DNA of 64,000 nucleotides, taken from contig CM055110.1 in assembly GCA_029204225.1 (NCBI GenBank), positions 3,166,686-3,230,685 on the forward strand, read 5' to 3'. Shown here one piece after another: positions 43,809-61,497 of this stretch (the stretch's first letter is position 1; each line of letters opens with the position of its first letter). The DNA comes from Diphasiastrum complanatum. Its lineage: Eukaryota; Streptophyta; Lycopodiopsida; Lycopodiales; Lycopodiaceae. The notes under the pieces were generated by a model, which saw only the letters and a list, made by a program, of their open reading frames with translations, was not told where the DNA came from and searched no databases. The position numbers were made by a program, and so were the translations under genes.

Positions 43809-45700
43809 TGATATAAGAGCCAAGTACAAGAGCATAAGCCATTAATCAAATGCAAATCCATTTTTAGCAAGTTTTGGTGCTAAAAACTAGGATTGAGAGG
43901 GCAAGCTAGAATCTTGATTTCGGTGAGGAGATTTGATCCCAAACTTTGTAGGGGTCCAAATCCATATTGTCCACATGTGTGGGCACCTCTGAACCTGCAT
44001 TTAATGCATGGTATTCATTTGATCCAAAGAAATTCAATTTGTGAGCTTTTGATGTAATTTTTGGAGGAATCTTAGGATAAGCTACCAAGATTGAGTGCCA
44101 TTAATTAGATTTGACATAGGGTCATGAAATCTAATTAATCTAGGCTGAAATCAGGTCCTCTAAAATTGTTTTACAGGTCTTGAAAGTACATCAAAAAGTG
44201 TGAGGGAGATATAGTAATGTTATTGTCCAAAAATAGCCAAAATTGGCAAGATTTGATTGTAAGTAGATTTCACATTATCTTATCTTCATTTCAACTTTGT
44301 GAGAGAGTGCTAGAACTGAGATTATAATTCCATTTGTTGAATAAGAAATCTAATTTGAGTGAAACACTACAAGAGACCTTAGTGAGTTTTTAGAGACAAT
44401 TAAATCCATTTCTTGGCAAGATTTGTTTGAAAGTAGTTTTCACTTCATCTTATCTTCATTCCATATTTGTGAGGGAGATAGAACTGTGATTATAAGTCCA
44501 TTTGTTGGATTAGAAATTAAAGTTGAGTGAAACACTACAAGTGTGAGACCTTTGTGAGTTTCAAGTCAATCAAATCTATTTCTTGTTTGTAGAAGTCACT
44601 AATAAGATGGGATCTGCTGGAGCATACCTTCTAGAAGCTAGCAAGAGATTGAATTCTACAAATTATGCTATTTAGAAGGTTAGGATGGAGTCACTTTTGG
44701 TGCTCCAAGACCTTTATGAGTTTATGATTGAGGATGAAGATGAACCTCTAGGTGCACAGGAATTAGTGAGATACAAAAAGAGATCTAGGCTGGCACTTCA
44801 TTGTGTGAATATGAATGTGAGCAATGTTTTTGAGGGAAGTATCATCATGTAAGCTAAAGAGACTTGGGACTCTTTAAAATCAATCTATGAATCTAGTAAC
44901 ACTTCGAGGGTTCTCGTACTTAGAAATTAGATTTTGCAAAGCATGAAAAGAAGTGAGGAGAGTGCACAAGATTATGTACTCAGAATCAAGTCTCTAAATA
45001 GGGAGTTGGCTTCCATTGGAGAGAAGATTCATGATGGAGAGCTTGTACAAATTGTTCTTCATGGTCTAGGAAATGACTTTGCAAATTTGGTCCAAACTTT
45101 TGCCATCCAAGACACTTTCCAAATATAGAAAAACTTCACAGTGTATTAGTGGCAAAAGAGTGTAGGATGCTCCATGCAAAATCTAGGATGAGTTCCTTGT
45201 CTTTGCAGGATGGTGATGAGAAAGCCGATTTCTCTTTCAATGGGAAAAAGAAGACCAATGGAAAGAAGAAACATCCAAAGGAGGCCAAAGAAGAGGATGA
45301 TGCATGAAGCTCAAAGGACAAGTCAAAGCATAAATGGTTCTTTTGTGGAAAGAAGGGGAATTATGCATCTGAATGCTACAAGAGGCTAAGAGCACAAGTG
45401 GAGGAAGACAAACAAGGAAACCTTACAAAGGAGGAGGAGGATGATGAAGTAGATGTATTCTTGATGGCATTTACATCCTCACCAACAAGCAATAACAATT
45501 CAAGAGACAATTGGTGGATTGACAGTGGGGCTAGCTCTCACATGTCTTGTGAAAAGGATTTTTTCTCAACCTTACACTCTTTCAATGATGATAAAAAATT
45601 TGTCTTTACTGCAAATGATGAGGAGTGTAGGATAGATGGTGTTGGCACCATCTCTTTGTGTCTAGAATCCTCAAAATGCATGGATCTAGAGTTGAGAATT
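43809..45700 (+). mobile_element. Copia family D leader, gag and protease remnant
   Basis: Leader of about 800 bases, then gag from ATG 44607 (MGSAGAYLLEASKRLNST). Stops occur at about 44671, 44850, 44927 and 45127, with a further frameshift at the zinc knuckle region (45330-45385). A clean stretch follows from about 45398 with the protease motif WWIDSGASSHM (about 45511) and on to about 45700. There it joins opposite-strand sequence. Integrase, RT and 3' LTR are absent. Confidence 0.87.
44243..44582 (+). repeat. Tandem duplication in family D leader
   Basis: Two units about 170 bp apart, both starting TTGGCAAGATTTG (44243 and 44413), containing CATCTTATCTTCATTCC-like and GAGATTATAA(G)TCCATTTGTTG phrases. 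The same arrangement is present at 63349 and 63523 in the second family D copy, so the duplication predates both. Confidence 0.8.
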
Positions 45701-45704
45701 CAGT

Positions 45705-46525
45705 TTAAAAAACCCGACCAAATCAATCACTACATCACAACATCAAGTGCAATAAGACAAGACAACAGAATTGCTCACCCACAAACTGTATATTCACACT
45801 AATCAGCAAGTACAAGGATAAAGTTGCTTAAGAGCACTCAAAGGGCTCGTAAAAGAAAGACAGCCCGATAATTTTAGAATTGAGCACACATGGTGTTGTC
45901 AAAATTAGAAAGCACTGTAGAAGTCGATCATTGCTATTTTAACTCTCTCCCTCAATGATCAACGTCTCTCTTTATTTTAAAGTTTACTCTATTCATGGAA
46001 CATACCTCCATGATAGTAACATAAGTAAAGACTTTTTGCATAATCAGATCTAAGCCAAGTTTGGCTCTAAAAGTTTCAAACTTCTCTTTACTTAAAGCTT
46101 TTGTAAATATATTGGGAACTTGCAACAATGTAGAACAATGTGCAATACTTATATCTTCAGATTGTAGCTTTTCACGCACAAAGTGATATTTTACCTCAAT
46201 ATGTCTTGTCCTTGCGTGAAAGACAAGATTCTTAGCCAATTGTATTCCACTTTGGCTGTCACAGAAAATAACAGTAGGATTTACCTGCTTCATGCCAATC
46301 TCACGTAACAACTTACGCAGCCCAATAGCTTCATGGGTGATAGAACTTAATGCTTTATAATTGGCTTTGGTAGAAGAAAGAAAAATGGTGTCTTGCTTCT
46401 TGCTAGACCATGAAAACTAACCGCTACCAAAATTGAAGGCATAACCTATTGTTGACTTTCTATCATCTACATTTCCTGCCCAATCAACGTCAACATAACC
46501 TTGCAATTTAGGTAAAGATCCTTTC
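45705..46525 (-). mobile_element. Copia RNase H/C-terminal fragment and 3' LTR part
   Basis: Minus strand from 46525: RNase H (DWAGNVDDRKSTIGYAF, SSKKQDTIF) with a stop near 46420, then the tail with FCDSQSGIQLAKN, HARTRHIEVKYHFVREK and a degraded ADIFTK (46130). A purine tract (complement of CTCTCTCCCTCAATGAT, 45943-45959) follows, then LTR-like sequence to about 45705. The same purine tract as at 3690 links it to that fragment. It is cut at 46525 against a plus-strand primer site. Confidence 0.78.
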
Positions 46526-46537
46526 TGATTTTTGACA

Positions 46538-46549
46538 TGGTATCAGAAT
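46538..46549 (+). mobile_element. Copia primer-binding site, no LTR upstream
   Basis: TGGTATCAGAAT, near-standard, but the sequence right before it is the inverted fragment ending 46525, so the LTR expected here is missing. Confidence 0.7.
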
Positions 46550-47965
46550 GGGTGGTTTAGTAATCTGCATTTCTATTGTAGGTTATCAATCTTGTTTCTA
46601 CCAAGACATCATTTCAGAAAGTGCGTAGCTAGCAGTATTTCGACATCGTCGTTTCTACCAGCGATCTCATTTTCTATACCAGAATGGATCCATCTTCTAG
46701 TTCATCTCTAATCGACAAACTCGATGGAGATGACTACCATCTTTGGAAGTTCAAGATGAAAGTAGTATTATTTTCCAAAAAACTGTGGGACATCATTGAT
46801 GGCACAAAGGTCAAGCCAGACTCTCAAAACTCTCAAAAATCTTATGGAGCAAATGACTGCAACCATCTCAGTCATAGAAGATTCCGATGATATTATGACT
46901 CTATTATCGAGTCTACTTGAAGCCTATGAAATTTGGGTCATGGCAATTTTGACCGAGGAGCATCTCACTCTATCAAGAGTAATTTCTATGCTTCTACAAG
47001 AGGAGATCTGAAGAACTACATCCTCCTCCGGCTCAGGATCTACTCCTCAAGCTCTATATTCAAAAAAATCAGAATTCAGATCCAAGAGATCTACACAATC
47101 AAATTATTCTGACATAAGGAGCAACATGTGGTCTGCATCAGATACATCATCAACTTCAAAGTCTTCTTCATCATTCTAGCCAAGAAAAAATCTATTCTAT
47201 AAATATTGTAAGAGGACTCGTCACCTTATCAATGATTGCAAAATGTTGCAATACAACAATGAAAAGAAGCAACAGTTTCAACAATAAGCAAATGCTGCTA
47301 CTACTAGTCACTCTAAGCAAGAGGAAGATGAAGTTTTAGCTTTCGGTAGAAGATTTGACTACTTGTATAAACTCAATCACTCTTATTCTAAAAAGAGTCA
47401 AGCTCTTTATACTTCAACTTTTGACTAATATGCTATGGCATTTTAGATTAGGCCATTTAAATTTCAATAATATTCAACAAATGTCAAATCAGAATTTAGT
47501 ACAAGATCTTCCATCTATTAGAAAATCTACTTTTTCTTGTGAAAGTTGTATTATTAGCAAATATGCTAGAAGTCCATTCATTTCCGATTCAGTTCATTCT
47601 TCTAAAGATTTGCTAGATTTTGCACATAGTGAGGAGCCGTTTATTTTCTAACTTTCATTGATGACTTCTCTCAAAGGACTGACACCTATTTGTCGAAAAA
47701 AAAAAATCTCAAGCTTTCAAGTTTTTCAAACAGTTCAAGGTGTCTACTTAAAATCAAACCCAGAGAAAGATCAAAGCTCTACGCACTGATGGAGGGGAAA
47801 AATTTATCTCCACCAAATTCATAATGTTCAGCAAGGCGAATCGAATACAACAACAATATTCAACTAGCTACTCACCTCAGTCCAATGGTGTAGCTGAAAG
47901 AAAGAATTGGACACTCATCGAAAGTGCCAAGAGCATGCTGGCCCATGATTTGAGGGACCAGCATG
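46550..47965 (+). mobile_element. Copia gag-integrase remnant
   Basis: Gag opens at ATG 46684 (DPSSSSSLIDKLDGDDYHLW), with several frameshifts. A zinc knuckle near 47195-47240 has Tyr in place of the first Cys. The protease region is missing. The pre-integrase motif (LWHFRLGHLNFNNIQQ ... CESCIISKYARSPF) lies at 47428-47590. Integrase pieces follow: FIDDFS near 47660, RTDGGEKF near 47787 and NGVAERKN near 47886. Coding resemblance ends at about 47965. Heavily decayed; related to family A gag (29936) in its first residues. Confidence 0.82.
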
Positions 47966-53310
<5,345 letters not shown>

Positions 53311-53566
53311 GTGCTTGCTTGTCCGCTGGCTGAAAGGATGGTGAAGGAAGCAATTGTCATCGACAAATAATGAATTTAGTAGGTAAAAGCTATTTTCTAT
53401 ATGCATGAGACAAATATTTATATTACTTAAAATTTTAATAAAGGAAAAAAGAAAGAGTCTATGAAAATATTGTAGGGATGTAGCAAGTTCGTGGTGAGCA
53501 TCCCTCCGCCTGTCAAAAGGGTTAGAACACTTGGATAGGATCCTAACCTAGCTTAGTGTTGGAGAA

Positions 53567-54340
53567 ATAGGGTGTGTGAGAGAGAGAAACGAAAATAGCT
53601 CGAAAAGAAATGAGCACAATAAGAAGCGAACTCGAAACTTGAAAAAGAAATGAACTCGAACGGAAAGTGTTTGTGCGCAGCAGCGGAATGAGCTATCTCA
53701 CTCTTTCCCTAAGCATGACTAACCCTATCAGACACGAACAAAACGTTAGTGATAGAAATTATGTTTGATCTAATTACGTTGCCAAACATTAAGCAACAAA
53801 ACATCAAATAGATAATTCGTCGTGAATAGCTAGACTAAGCTTGATTGATAATCAGTCATGAATTAGTCGCGAAAGGCAAGACTAAATATTAGTCGCGAGC
53901 AGTTAGACTAATAATAATTCGCTAAGAACAGACTACCAGATTGAGCAATAAGAGAGTCAGACAGAATGTAGAAAAGCATAACAATATTGACACAAATCTG
54001 AACGCAGAACAAACAGAGCTGTTATCAGATTAAGTAAAATGTACAGGTCAATAATGCAGATGAGCACAAGACAGTAGCGGACAAAACCACCTGCTTCACA
54101 AAGCTAATCCAATCTGTGAAAGGAATAAACCTATTACTGACAATACAATGAATCGATGCATGAAAGCATCTACTTCATCTATCTCTGATAAGCTTCTAAT
54201 GCTATTATGATTGTTGCTTGTTTCTCTTACTTAATTTCTCTCACATGAGGAATACGCAAATGGTATTCAATATATATACATAATTTTACAGGTGTGCAGA
54301 TGAAGAAAGTACAAAGTGGATGTGTTGTCTATGGGAGATC
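53567..54340 (-). mobile_element. Family A copia LTR, minus, interrupted
   Basis: Reverse complement of 28972-29776. Its 3' end is clean (minus-strand ...TTTCTCCAACA at 53567), with no primer site beyond, so it is a solo LTR or the 3' LTR of a lost element. Its 5' part is cut at about 54340 where another LTR begins. Confidence 0.82.
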
Positions 54341-54346
54341 TATGAA

Positions 54347-55052
54347 TGTTTTAGCACGTGTGAACTTCACCACACAACCTACAGGATCTTACTGAGGTGT
54401 TGTGATTGCACAAGATTGATCAGAGAACAGTATACTTGAAAAATCTATGACAAGAGCACAATGGCATACATCAGATGAAAAAAACTATATTCTTGAGAAT
54501 TGAATGTCAGAAATAATTCTAAGTGCTCAGTATGGGAAAAACAGCCTGCTCTCAAGTAGAGAGAGAAAATCAATGATGGAAAACTTGGGTAGAGAGAGAA
54601 TGAGTCCAAAACACCAAAATCTCATTATTCACAATATGGCAAAACATGCCAAGCTTTTCCTACATGAGAGAGACTCGAATTCCTATAGTGGAGTTGCATG
54701 GAAAGTCCACTTAACTGAACTAATTCACCTACCAGAGATCCACATGTGTAACTACATGCATGGATGTTGCATGTACTGCATGTCAACTCATAAAGCTGCC
54801 TAGACATGTGTATATCACAGAAACCACTTTGCATGTTGCATGTGGCTTGCATGCATACAGTATAACATTGCATGCTATCTAAACTTTTGCATGTCATCAA
54901 AATTGGATCTATCTAACTCAAATCCGACCTATACTAGAAGGTTATGTGCTCAATTCACATACCTTTTATGTAAAACATGAAACTTAGTGAAAATATCCAT
55001 GGACATGGCCCCAAACGCGAGATAGGAAGATGATATTTTAATAATCTTCACA
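54347..55052 (-). mobile_element. 3' LTR of copia family H, about 706 bp
   Basis: Minus-strand start TGTGAAGATTATT at 55052, directly after a purine tract (AAGGAGGAG), and a plausible CA end at 54347. Between 54750 and 54895 it holds eight TGCATG motifs. A pair of GTAGAGAGAGA blocks (54556, 54591) also occurs in the family E LTR, so the families are related. Confidence 0.7.
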
Positions 55053-55178
55053 CTCCTCCTTAGAATTTATGTTCCTATCAACATAGACTTCAAAATTAGG
55101 CCAAGGTTAGACCTCATCTTGATAAAGACATTCTTGAGTAGTGGCTTGGTGAGAAGATCTGCAAAACAGTTTGTAGAA

Positions 55179-56640
55179 TCAACATGCTCTAGTGAGATCT
55201 CTCTCCCAATGACTTTTTCTCTTACAAAATGAATGAGCTACTTCAATGTGTTTGCTCCTTGCATGGAAAACTGGGTTATTTGCAAGAGCTTGAGCAGAAA
55301 TTTTGTCATTCTTGATAATTGGAAGATCTTCATCTGCATAACACTTTAGCTCCAAAAGTAGCCTTTTAATCCATAAAACCTCCTTTGTTGTGGTTGTAAG
55401 AGATTTATACTCAGCTTCACAAGATGAAAAGGAAATAGTTGTCTGCTTCTTTGATAGCCAAGAAACCAAGTTCCCTCCAAGAAATGTAGTGTAAGCACAT
55501 GTGGATTTCCTATCCAACCTGTCTCCTGCAAAATCTGAATCTGAAAAAGCAATCAAAGTTAGATCTTCTCTCTTGTAGAATAGTCCAAAATCTAAGGTAG
55601 AAGATATATATCTCAAGATTCTTTTAGCCAACTTCCAGTGATATAACTTTGAATCCCGCATGTGTTGACTTACCTTATGAACACAAAAGCTTAGACCAGA
55701 CCTAGTCATTGTTAACTAAATAAGTGAGCCAATAGGACTCCTATAAAGAGTGACGTCCTCAAAGTATTTTTCATCATCTTTCATAGGAACTTTTGCAGTG
55801 TGCTCCGTAGGCGTATCTATGCCTTTACCATTTTCCATCCGGAATTTTTTGAGCATGAAAAGTGCATATCTACTTTGGCTTATAAATTTGTGATTTTTCC
55901 AAAAAACTATTTCAAGGCCTAGAATATAGTGAAGAACTCCTAAGTCCTGCATCTTAAACTCAGTAAGTGCATGCTTAGTTTCTTCAACTAGCTTCTCATT
56001 ATTTCCACAAAGAATGATATCATCTACATAGATGAGAAGTATAATTACAAAGTTATCTACAAACTTATAATACAAAGAAGGGCAATATTCACTTAGACAA
56101 AATCCGAGTGATATGAGATAGGAGTTGAGCCTGTTTCAGTCCATAGAGACTTTCGAACAAAAGACAAATTTTTGATTCATCACCTTCTTTCACAAAACCT
56201 AGAGGTTGCTCCATGTAAATATCTCCTCCTCAAGGTGACCATTGAGAAATGCATTAGAAACATCAAGCTGGAACATACTCCAATTGTGAAAACATGCAAG
56301 AGATATAAGTATTCGGATTGTACCATCTTTGCAATCGGTGCAAAGGTGTCTTCATAGTCAAGACCTTTGATTTGTGAGTAGCCTTTGGCAAAAAGTCTTG
56401 CTTTATACTTATTGATAGATCCATCATGATTATCCTTGATTCTGAAAACTCACTTACATCCAATCACATGCATGTTGTTTGGTGGCTCCACAAGCTCCCA
56501 TGTGTTGTTTGACATCAAGGCTTCAAACTCTTGGGTCATTGCTTCAACCCATATCTTGGATTGAAGAGCTTCTTGGACATCTTTAGGCTCTTCATCTGAG
56601 ATCCAAGCTGAAGATGGGCGCCCTCCTGTGAGAGAAAAAT
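55179..56640 (-). mobile_element. Copia family H RT and RNase H
   Basis: Minus strand from 56640: the RT start (WISDEEPKDVQEALQSK, WELVEPPNNMHVIGCK), a [21 protein letters not shown] block with frameshifts near 56220 and 56460, then the catalytic YVDDIILCGN (about 56030) intact. One stop at about 55713 precedes RNase H (SDSDFAGDRLDRKS, SSCEAEYKSL, HARSKHIEVAHSF). The C-terminus is frameshifted near 55220. Gag, protease and integrase are absent upstream. Confidence 0.88.
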
Positions 56641-56668
56641 CTGCTCAATGGAGATGCTCAGGAAAGTG

Positions 56669-57040
56669 CTCTGATATCAAGTTATGAACGTAGCCACGGC
56701 TGATCTAGATTTAGTCTATGAAAGCATCACATAAGCAAGACTTAACCCTAGAAAGCAGGAGAGAGAAAGCTTAAAGAGACTAAAGAAGGAGATCATATCA
56801 TAAGCCAAGTAACAAATGACACAGAATCCCTACTTATAGCCAAGAGGAAGTCCTAAAAGGAAGCTTCCAGTGTCTAGGGCCAAACTGAGAGGGAAAATAG
56901 TGCGCCCTCCAAGAAGGCCCCCACTCTCAGTAATATGACCAAATAACCAATATAGTGAATCATAGGGCCCAAGGCCAATAATATGGTCTAAATGTCAATA
57001 ATATTATCAAAGTCTATGCTAAAACTAGTTGAAGAAGGAG
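56669..57040 (-). mobile_element. Primer site and LTR-like sequence upstream of family H pol
   Basis: Minus-strand TGATATCAGAGC at 56680-56669 resembles the copia primer site (one base off), preceded by TTCATAACT. The sequence from 56686 upward would be the 5' LTR. It does not resemble 54347-55052, so it may belong to a different element joined by deletion of gag through integrase. Confidence 0.4.
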
Positions 57041-57493
57041 TGTGAAAGATTCAACTAGTTTCATCACATTTTGCAATATTTCCATATTTGGCATATTGAG
57101 GCCAAAACTTGTTTTAGACTTAGAGGTTGACTTTTCAAAGTTCATTAGTCTAAATTTCATTTGAATAAACACTTTTTGAAAGTGTGGGAAAGATAGAATG
57201 CGAGTTTGAGTAGATTCAATTTGAATAAGTTGGGTACATTGAATCTAGACCCAAAATTGGTAGGGTTAGCATTTTGGTGGGAAAGCCAAGTGGCCAAATA
57301 GGGTTTGGACCTGTTATAAAAGGATGTAACTCGTGGAGAGAGTAATCTTCTCTCTTCTATATCTCATTTCATGCTTATACATGGTTCTCTTGGGTTCTAC
57401 TATTCATTGGTGCACTATCTTGGTGATTGCTTGCAATTCTATGTGTAGAATGATCTATATTTGCTATTTTTGAATCCACACGTGTGAAATACA
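57041..57493 (+). mobile_element. Possible copia LTR, plus orientation
   Basis: TGTGAAAGATTCAAC follows a purine tract (GAAGAAGGAG) as in other families here, and CACACGTGTGAAATACA near 57477-57493 resembles their LTR ends. No second copy seen and no primer site follows. Confidence 0.35.
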
Positions 57494-59154
57494 ATAGCTT
57501 GCTGGTTTTGTATGGACAACAACAGTACATAATCATTTCATTCAAGTTTGATCAAGTTCTATTAGTGTTTGCATCTCAAATTGTGTGTAGATGCTGATTT
57601 TTCTACATTGGTGAAATTGGTAGTGTATTTCTCTTTCTAACCAAAGATCATTCAAGTAGATTGGATCTTAAGGATCTGAAATCTTTCACATTAACTTCAT
57701 CCTGGAGTAATCATCTACTCAAGTTAACTGCCAATGATTCAGAAATCTCAAATGTGTAGGTGAAAAATTCAATCATACTAGTATGACACCACATTTAGAT
57801 CCTTACCCAAATCATTTATAAGTTAATCCATAAATCTTCTATACAAAGATTTGCTAACTCTGCAAGTATCTATCAAAACAATACTTGATCATATGCTTAT
57901 ATTCACCGACTAGGTTAAGTGCACCAAATAACCCTAGTAACCAGAAATCCAAAGTAGATTCAAACAAGATTAATCGTGCACATCTGTGAATAATCTCACT
58001 ATGACCCAGTACTTAAACACATTTTCCACTGGCAGATTCCTCCTGAACCCCCATATGTTACTCACATATCTCACTAAGATTTTGTAACTCAGCTACAAAA
58101 GATTTTCTATTTCTCATGAGTAAATAACATATCTGGAAAATCTCATAGATGAATAACATTCACTCTCAACAGTTTTCCAATCTCACTTACCTCTAATTAC
58201 ATAATTTCTCCTACTAGTCAACCCCTCTCTGATCCTAGTACTTAAACTAAGATTAGGTTGACCCAATATAGGACTCTTAGACTTAAATTCTGATCAAACT
58301 TACTTCTATTCCAATCAAAATGGAACTAGTAACCTTTGACCATTTACTATACTACTTATAGATAATGATTCAAATTTCAAACAAGTTCTAGATCCAGATT
58401 GTCCACACAATCCCTAGAGAATTCATCTTTTTCGAAAAGTTCCAATTAGGTATCTTACTCTGAATCTATCCAAAATTACTTTTTGACCAAATATCACAGT
58501 TGGTTCTCTTTCAAAAACTATGCAACCTACAGATTCCCAAGTAGAATTTTATCCCACCACTTCAACCCTCCTTTTAAAAAAATTATAAATCTCAATAAAA
58601 GTTAACTGGAAAGATGATATATGAAAATATTTAAATCCAAGAAAAGTCAGTAATTAATAAGTGCATTCCCTAAAAGATTCAGTCTATTACAAACATAACT
58701 TTTCCTTCAAATATTTTCAACCCGAGTGATAGAAACTACCATTCCATTGAAATCCTGTGGAGCCTCATGATCCCACATTATCCAAACTTATTGTTTATAT
58801 TGTAAAAAGATTTAATTTTTATACATGTAAATGTGTCTAAATTCATATAAAGGCCTATTTGCACTTTGTAAATTCACAATTAGGTTAGAAGTCACAACGT
58901 TTTGTGTGACGTTCTGTAGAGACGCATTAGCGGATCTCAACCGACATCTTAACGGTTGGTAAATCACATTGAGACTGGTGATCATTCCCATAAGGTCGAC
59001 ACTTCATGCCATTGTACATACGCATTTGCATAGATTTGAGTATCAATAGAGAGAGAAGAGAGCTAGTTTCTATAAGCTTGAGCATTCTTTCCCTCCCTAG
59101 GTGGACTAGGAGGACTAGGATCTAGGCTACGTCTAGATGATGATTCTGATGAAG
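57494..59154. other. Intergenic, no gene recognised
   Basis: AT-rich, no long open frames, no recognised repeat. Confidence 0.5.
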
Positions 59155-59640
59155 AAGATTATGACACTGAACTCAGATAGGAAGAAAAGAATGGAGAAAT
59201 CCGAAAAGATGGATCCATTAAGGAAGAGTATTGAAATATTAGCAAAAGAAATGAGTGATTTAAAAGTCCGGATGTCTTATCGTTAAAGCCAAATGGAAAA
59301 AAGTGAAACTTAACGCCAATGTTTGGTGTATCGCTTGTGGGAAGGAAGGTCATTCTAAGAACAACTATCCCAGTTTACAGACTAATTATTTAGAATAAAA
59401 ATTATTCCTTTGTCCGATTAATAATCATGAGGAGGTCGCTAGCTTATTTAGCAATTCTTACTAACCGAAAAAGCATTATACCAAAACCATGTACTGTTCA
59501 ATAGTACACTATTTTGCGTATAGCGGGGACAAGAGATTCCACTCCTCCACCCAGAATAAGGGGTTCGTGCTACAATTGCGGAGCCCCGGGTCACTATTTG
59601 CTTGATTGTCCTGAACTTAAGAGGTCAGTAGGATATGTGT
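59155..59640 (+). mobile_element. Retroelement gag remnant with two zinc knuckles
   Basis: Two CCHC-type motifs lie 240 bases apart: one at 59327-59368 (CIACGKEGHSKNNY, last Cys lost) and a complete one at 59568-59609 (CYNCGAPGHYLLDC). Upstream is a charged stretch (DPLRKSIEILAKEMSDLK) that could be coiled coil. Stops separate the parts. Probably a Ty3/gypsy-type gag; no polymerase seen. Confidence 0.55.
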
Positions 59641-59649
59641 CTGTGATGC

Positions 59650-60920
59650 CACGAGATTGTTAAATATTGAATGTCGACCTAAATATGGCATGATATACTC
59701 AGAAATGAAGATATGAGCTGGATAAATATAAAGCATGAAGAGGCCTAACTCATTTTTTGAGAATATATTTCCTAAAGACTTACCTTGTATTTAAGGGCAA
59801 GACCTCTAGAAGGAAAACGTTGCCTTGGATAAGCCTTTACTAGTCACCTACGTGAAATGACTAAATATGAATCGACATGTTAAACTAGAGTAATTTTAAC
59901 TTTTAGTTAAATATATCTCTTATGGTATAATTGAACATATACTCTAATTGTTAACTAGACCTTTTCACGGGAGCAATGCACCTGTAGTTTTAGAGGTGTG
60001 TTTGTTCACTCCGTAGAACATATATTGATCACATGCTCCAGTCTCGATCATCGAGAGAGAAAGAGTTTATGTATTTGTGAGAGATTGAAGAAGTGAATAG
60101 AGTGTTGAGGTTTATACTCTCTTATCTCTGTTCTATGCACTGTTGAGTGTGAGTGATCCTGAGTCTACTAGCAATATCTAATGCATTACATGAATTACTC
60201 TCTAATCAAACAGACTCTCTAGCACATTACAATCGTTTGTTGTATGTCCGTAAACAGTGCTCTAAGGAACTGTCTTAAAATCCTCTTATTCGTCTGTCAC
60301 GAATACTTTTTTTTTGGCACTCGAATAAAGTCTACATTTGGTACAGTCTAGCACAATCATTGATAGATCTGTATGTATACATCTGAGTTGTCAGTCCCTG
60401 TATGAGAAATTGAGTCTTTGATCTGTGTTCTTGCTTGTAATTGACATAAGTATCTAACGTGCTCTAAAACTCTTTGTGTTCTTTAACCGTAACCTTGGAC
60501 TTAAGTTGTTGAGGACTTTTGTCTAGAAACGAACAGTTTGCAAATGCGATTAACTAATTGTCTGCACAAACATAAATACATCGAACATTTCTCGACTCTG
60601 TGTTAACACCTTAATCAGTTGGAGTGTAGTACTGTTGTACTACTCTGATAACATCTCACGTGTAGAACGCATTTCATTCGATTTGATAGAGGCAAGACTA
60701 TTTTTTCTAAAATTATTAACACTTCACACCCCAAACACAAGTAATACTGGTTACTTTCTAATGTCTGTTGACAACCAAAATCACGCCCGAAGCCACTTCA
60801 CTTGAGATAAATTATAAATTGTACCAAATACATAACTTTCTAACGTTGTCCTCTGTGGGTTCGACATTATTTACTACAAAATCTATATTAACCTTGTTGG
60901 TATAGTATGACATATACCAA
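59650..60920 (+). mobile_element. Ty3/gypsy LTR region (end defined, start unclear)
   Basis: The 3' edge is set by the primer site at 60925. The end contains the phrase CTCTGTGGGTTCGACATTAT (60851-60870), typical of Tat/Athila-type elements near the LTR end. It closes with an 8-bp perfect inverted repeat TTGGTATA ... TATACCAA (60897-60920). The start could not be placed; the given one is a guess after the zinc-knuckle fragment. Confidence 0.5.
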
Positions 60921-60924
60921 TTTT

Positions 60925-60941
60925 TGGCGTCGTTGCCGGGG
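60925..60941 (+). mobile_element. Tat/Athila-type primer-binding site
   Basis: TGGCGTCGTTGCCGGGG, one base from the form TGGCGCCGTTGCCGGGG found next to the 5' LTR of Tat/Athila Ty3/gypsy elements. Confidence 0.8.
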
Positions 60942-60996
60942 GTAGCTTAGGAAAGTTATAAGAAAACTTACACATCCATCTCCATTTTTAGTGTAT

Positions 60997-61497
60997 GTCA
61001 AATAGAGAATCCCGATTAGAATGATATTGTAAGCTTAGAGAGAATTTTTTACGAAGACAGAGTGAGAGTGCGAGTCGAAGAAATCTTGACGAGATCACTG
61101 CCAAGTTACTTGAACTCCTAATTAGCTTTGGTATGGAGGGTCCTGCTGCACGTTTCACTTCTATCTCAAAAATTAAGTACGATTATTTTAAAGGGACTAC
61201 TTCAAATGATGTAGATAGCCATGTCTCGCAATTTGAGTCAATTGCTAATGCAAATAATGAAGGAACTGACGTAGACAAAATGTGAATCTTCCCTGATCTA
61301 CTGAGAAAGCAGGCATGCATAGTCAAGTTGAACCAGGCTGTGTAGGAGCCTGGTTACTTCGAAAAGATGCGTTTCTGAACTAGTTCAGAGAAATTGGTTA
61401 TAAATCCAGAATTCTCGAACGTCTAAACAATGTCTTGAAGAAAACTAAAGACTCCCTTCGAAAATATACACATAAGGTCAAGAATCTTATAGGAAAA
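60997..61497 (+). mobile_element. Ty3/gypsy gag start, decayed
   Basis: One frame from ATG 60997 carries a gag-like region: GPAARFTSISKIKYDYFKG, then DVDSHVSQFESIANAN and IFPDLLRKQA. This is the retrotransposon gag pattern of Tat/Athila elements (core block before the FPxSL(R/K) motif). It has stops at about 61024, 61285, 61342 and 61378. It is cut at 61497 by a copia fragment on the other strand. Confidence 0.7.
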
